64,000 bases of DNA from JAICMB01 sp035295125. Its GTDB lineage: Bacteria > Acidobacteriota > Terriglobia > Bryobacterales > Bryobacteraceae. The stretch lies in NCBI GenBank assembly GCA_035295125.1, contig DATGJP010000068.1:124001-188000 (forward strand). The letters run 5' to 3'. The notes under the pieces are model-generated. The model was not told the DNA's origin. It made no database searches and saw nothing but the letters and a program-made list of their open reading frames with translations. Both the position numbers and the translations under genes were made by a program. Of the stretch, positions 61,472-64,000 are shown one piece after another (position 1 is the first letter of the stretch; each line of letters begins with the position of its first letter).

Positions 61472-62308
61472 TTATTCCGTCAGCTTGTCAGCGAATTCAG
61501 GGGCGGCGATGCTCGATTGCAATGCCGCGAGATCCGAGCCGGCCGTGAGTTCCTGTTCGGAAGCGCCGCTCGCGTAGAAGCCGCGTCCTCGCCAAACCAT
61601 TTTCAGGCCGCCGAAACGCACGCGGCCGCTGCCGCGGGAACCGCCGCCGCCGAGGCTGTCGTCTTCGAGCAGCCGCAACGCCTCGACCATCCGAGGCACG
61701 AGTTCGCGGTCCTCCTGGCACAGGATGTCGAGCACCATGCGGAAATGGAACCGGGCGCCGGCAGGAACGCGTTCCAGCGTCCGCGGATTTGCTTGCGACG
61801 TGATGCGATCGATCGCGTTTTCGCTCTTCACCTCGGTCAATTCGTCGTCAAGATTCTCGCGCATCTGCGGCGTGATGCTTTCGGGCGTCAGCGGGGCATC
61901 GTAGACGGTGAGGCGCGCCGGGCTGGCAGTCGTAGTCTCGGCCGAATCTCCGGAAACACGGTCCATGCGGCCAGGGCTGCGGCCGAACAGCAGGCAGACC
62001 TCGTCGTCAGGACGGTCGCTCTGGTGGATGCGAACTTCCTGTCCCTTGCGTTTCGAAAGGTAAACGAGCTCGGAGGGTATAGCCAGTCCCGAGGACTGCT
62101 CCAGGAGCGAGCGAAGTTTGCCGCGGAGCGAACTGCCGGGGATATAGGGCAATCCGAAGGCGTCTTTGACGACGGGGTTGTCAGCGCCGCCGATCTCGAG
62201 CGATCCCTTGCCCGCGCCGATATGCAATCCGGTCTGGCATTCCAGATCGCCTTCCAAAATCAGTTTTCCGATGAATCGAAGTTCCGTTTGCGCAGTGTGC
62301 GAACTCAT
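61472..62308 (-). CDS. csm3: Type III-A CRISPR effector backbone RNase Csm3
   Basis: 278 residues. ECQTGLHIGAGKGSLEIGGADNPVVKDAFGLPYIPGSSLRGKLRS contains the conserved Asp of GGADNP, equivalent to the catalytic Asp (D33 in Streptococcus Csm3) that cuts target RNA every six bases. CLLFGRSPGR and the glycine-rich GGGGSRGSGRVRF complete the RAMP pattern. Csm3 multimerises as the crRNA backbone. It is longer than the usual 210-220 residues, with an extra middle and tail. Confidence 0.92.
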   Translation of the reverse strand: MSSHTAQTELRFIGKLILEGDLECQTGLHIGAGKGSLEIGGADNPVVKDAFGLPYIPGSSLRGKLRSLLEQSSGLAIPSELVYLSKRKGQEVRIHQSDRPDDEVCLLFGRSPGRMDRVSGDSAETTTASPARLTVYDAPLTPESITPQMRENLDDELTEVKSENAIDRITSQANPRTLERVPAGARFHFRMVLDILCQEDRELVPRMVEALRLLEDDSLGGGGSRGSGRVRFGGLKMVWRGRGFYASGASEQELTAGSDLAALQSSIAAPEFADKLTE

Positions 62309-62326
62309 TCCAGTCCTTGTCCAGGG

Positions 62327-62848
62327 TTATTCGTTGTAGGCGATGATGGCTTCGAAAAGATCGCGAAAGCGCTCATAGCCGCGCGCGTCGTTCTTGCGAG
62401 TGACTTGTAGTAACAGCTTCTCGAGCGTATCGAGGCTGCGAAGGGAGTGGCGTGCGATGGTATAGGCGAGGCGCGCGCGCAGCATGACGAACTGCTGCTG
62501 GCGCTCGCTTTCGGGGGCGCGCACAGCGCGGCGGACTGCATTGTAAAGTCGCCGAAGCTGGCTCTTGGTGCCGGAATCCATGTCGCGCATGCGGCTGACC
62601 ACGGCATGGGCCTGGTTGTCGAGGTAGAGCGGATCGGAGATCAGTTTATCGAGATCGATTTCGGGCGGACCGTCGGGACGCCGGTCGCCGCGGTCGCCGC
62701 GCCGATCGTCACCACGCCCACCTTCACGCCGATCGCCTTGCGGACGATCGCCGCGATCTCCACGAGGCCCGCCGCCTTCTCTGCCGCCGCCTCCGCCACC
62801 GCGTGGCCGATCCTCGCGCTTTTTCTCTTCAGCTTGCTGTTCCGGCAT
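62327..62848 (-). CDS. csm2: Type III-A CRISPR small subunit Csm2 with RG/RD-rich N-terminus
   Basis: 173 residues. The C-terminal 110 residues (IDLDKLISDPLYLDNQAHAVVSRM, SQLRRLYNAVRRAV, RLAYTIARH) are a typical helical Csm2. The first 63 residues are almost entirely Arg, Gly, Asp and Glu (PRGGGGGGREGG, RGDRGDRP, GRGDDRRGDRGDRR), which is unusual because Csm2 is normally about 110-140 residues. The extension is likely disordered and could bind RNA. A GAGGAA ribosome site precedes ATG 62848. Confidence 0.88.
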   Translation of the reverse strand: MPEQQAEEKKREDRPRGGGGGGREGGGPRGDRGDRPQGDRREGGRGDDRRGDRGDRRPDGPPEIDLDKLISDPLYLDNQAHAVVSRMRDMDSGTKSQLRRLYNAVRRAVRAPESERQQQFVMLRARLAYTIARHSLRSLDTLEKLLLQVTRKNDARGYERFRDLFEAIIAYNE

Positions 62849-62864
62849 GATTCCTCTTTATTGT

Positions 62865-64000
62865 CTAACTCTTTTTGCTGTTGGAACGCTCGGTGGCGAG
62901 TCTCGCCCATTCGAGCGCCACCCGGCCTGAGGGACGCAACTTCAGATTAGCGGGATTCTTGCCCGCCAGGTCCTGGACCAGGCTCGTGCGCGCTTTCTGG
63001 TATTCGCGCGAGCGAGAGGTACCCAGGATGCGGTTCAGACGGCGATGGAACCGCCAGGGGCGTTCCACACGTCCGGGCCGCGGTCCGCTTCCGGTGGTTT
63101 TCTTAGTTTCGCGATAAATCGCGCAAAGATCGCGAATGTATTGCGGCGACGCACCGAATTCGCTGACCATGCGGGTCAGCTCGTCTTTCAGATCGGCAGC
63201 GTCTGAAACCTGCTTCCATTCGAGCGTGCGTCCGAGCAGGTAGAAACAATCTTTGTCGGCGGACTTGGCGATCGCGAGCTTTTCCCCGGCCTTTTCCAGC
63301 ACGGGGCCGATCGGCGCCCGCTTGTCCGGGGCCAGCGCCAAAGCCATTGTGATACTCTTGCCTTCCGCGCCTGGAAAATCCTTGAGTTGTTCTTCCGTAA
63401 AGCGATGGAACAGGCGCTTCAGCTCGCGGCCGAAATTGATGAGCGCATCCCAGGCTCCATAAACCACGAAGTCGTCGCCACCGGAGTACAGCAGCGTTAC
63501 TTTGCGCCAGAACTCCGGCATGGACGAGAGAACTTCGAGCTCGCCCGCGAAGAACTGCTTGTACAGAACGGAGATTTGGACGTGCTCTTCAATGGTCGTG
63601 AGCCGCCGCAAACGCACGCCGAAGTCGTCGACGTCACCACGGAGGATGCCCCACACGGGGCTGCCTTCGGCGCGGACTGCGAGGTTAGCGGTGCTCGCAA
63701 CTGCATGACCATCGTCGGTAAGGGCGGTATGGCGCGCTAGCGGGATACTGTCCGGGCTACTACCGATTTGCCAGGAGTGTTTACCGCCGCTGACTACGAG
63801 CGACGCCGGGTATTCGGGCATCCAACCGACCGTCGCGGCATCGCGTAACGACTCTCCGAGTCCTTTGAAATAACCTTCTTCCGGGGCGGCTGAGCTGAGG
63901 GCGATGGGACCATTCGCGAGCGGCGTACCCTGCTTTCGCATCAATTCTTCATTGAGTCGCCTGCGCACAACGGTCCAATCACCGAGGTTTTCCGTGATCG
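62865..64000 (-). CDS. csm1: Type III-A CRISPR Cas10/Csm1, C-terminal part (cut by window edge)
   Basis: The frame is open to the window end, and about 378 codons of the C-terminus are visible. The Palm polymerase domain has ILRGDVDDFG (first metal region) and YSGGDDFVV, the GGDD active-site motif (63471-63482) that makes cyclic oligoadenylates, plus KSITMALALAPDKRAPIGPVLEKAGEKLAIAK. Thus the cOA-signalling site is intact. The N-terminal HD nuclease and first Palm lie outside the window. csm2 follows after 16 bases. Confidence 0.93.
   Translation of the reverse strand, partial: ITENLGDWTVVRRRLNEELMRKQGTPLANGPIALSSAAPEEGYFKGLGESLRDAATVGWMPEYPASLVVSGGKHSWQIGSSPDSIPLARHTALTDDGHAVASTANLAVRAEGSPVWGILRGDVDDFGVRLRRLTTIEEHVQISVLYKQFFAGELEVLSSMPEFWRKVTLLYSGGDDFVVYGAWDALINFGRELKRLFHRFTEEQLKDFPGAEGKSITMALALAPDKRAPIGPVLEKAGEKLAIAKSADKDCFYLLGRTLEWKQVSDAADLKDELTRMVSEFGASPQYIRDLCAIYRETKKTTGSGPRPGRVERPWRFHRRLNRILGTSRSREYQKARTSLVQDLAGKNPANLKLRPSGRVALEWARLATERSNSKKS

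Noticed and set aside
58222..64000. Possible CRISPR array beside the csm genes
   Set aside because: No regularly spaced direct repeats are present between 57857 and the window end; the array must lie outside.

Overview
The window reads as a chromosomal segment of an acidobacterium, most likely of the Bryobacterales/Solibacter type. This is inferred from families that are typical of that phylum: a VWFA-related acidobacterial protein (1934-4024), a carboxypeptidase-regulatory/TonB-receptor-like giant barrel (3999-7232), an 810-residue duplicated MacB-like permease (9436-11868), a small ECF-type sigma factor coupled to a Ser/Thr kinase with a C-terminal TPR region (28751-31950), and many short GC-rich extragenic hairpins. 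Base composition is high-GC throughout. No rRNA, tRNA or CRISPR array is visible.

Layout, left to right. 1-1795: end of a GT4 glycosyltransferase and a DUF2235 hydrolase with an apparent frameshift. 1934-7629 (minus): VWA protein, TonB-type receptor and a small secreted protein, one operon. 7732-9285: an FAD oxidoreductase and an ISL3 transposase relic. 9436-14293: ADOP permease and a secreted protein with three 130-residue repeats, split by a frameshift. 14308-17402 (minus): ECF sigma factor, anti-sigma factor and three downstream genes in one tight operon. 17658-20752: zinc-ribbon protein, PBP4-type carboxypeptidase and two secreted unknowns. 20816-24577: six-hairpin-like protein and an 888-residue GT2-GT4 protein. 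24574-28373: FHA-GAF-SpoIIE phosphatase, rlmH, accD and a GmhA-like isomerase. 28473-31950 (minus): sigma factor, receptor kinase and a 58-residue peptide gene built of three 19-residue repeats.

32311-41574: a MauE-thioredoxin fusion, then a six-gene minus-strand operon encoding a five-haem cytochrome, a TPR protein, an outer-membrane barrel, a twelve-haem cytochrome, a lipocalin-like protein and a three-domain membrane protein. This resembles a porin-cytochrome electron-transfer unit. 41688-50115: housekeeping genes (scpA, scpB, rluB, a CoA-binding protein, def, aroC) and a bacterial XPB helicase with its partner. 50133-57856 (minus): lolA, pilC, pilB, pilM, pilN, pilO, a PilP-like gene and a pseudopilin with a proline-glycine-glutamine tail. 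58222-64000 (minus): a type III-A CRISPR effector operon (csm1/cas10 cut by the window edge, csm2, csm3, csm4, csm5), followed closely by a DUF2059 gene and a brnT/brnA toxin-antitoxin pair whose toxin gene is frameshifted.

The features I consider most novel are the repeat-peptide gene at 28473-28649, the interspersed palindromic repeat family (one copy lies inside the start of the twelve-haem cytochrome gene), the RG/RD-rich N-terminus of Csm2, the TA pair directly behind csm, and the methyltransferase-PAP2-Lgt-like fusion. Three genes carry apparent one-base deletions, which may be assembly errors or real decay.
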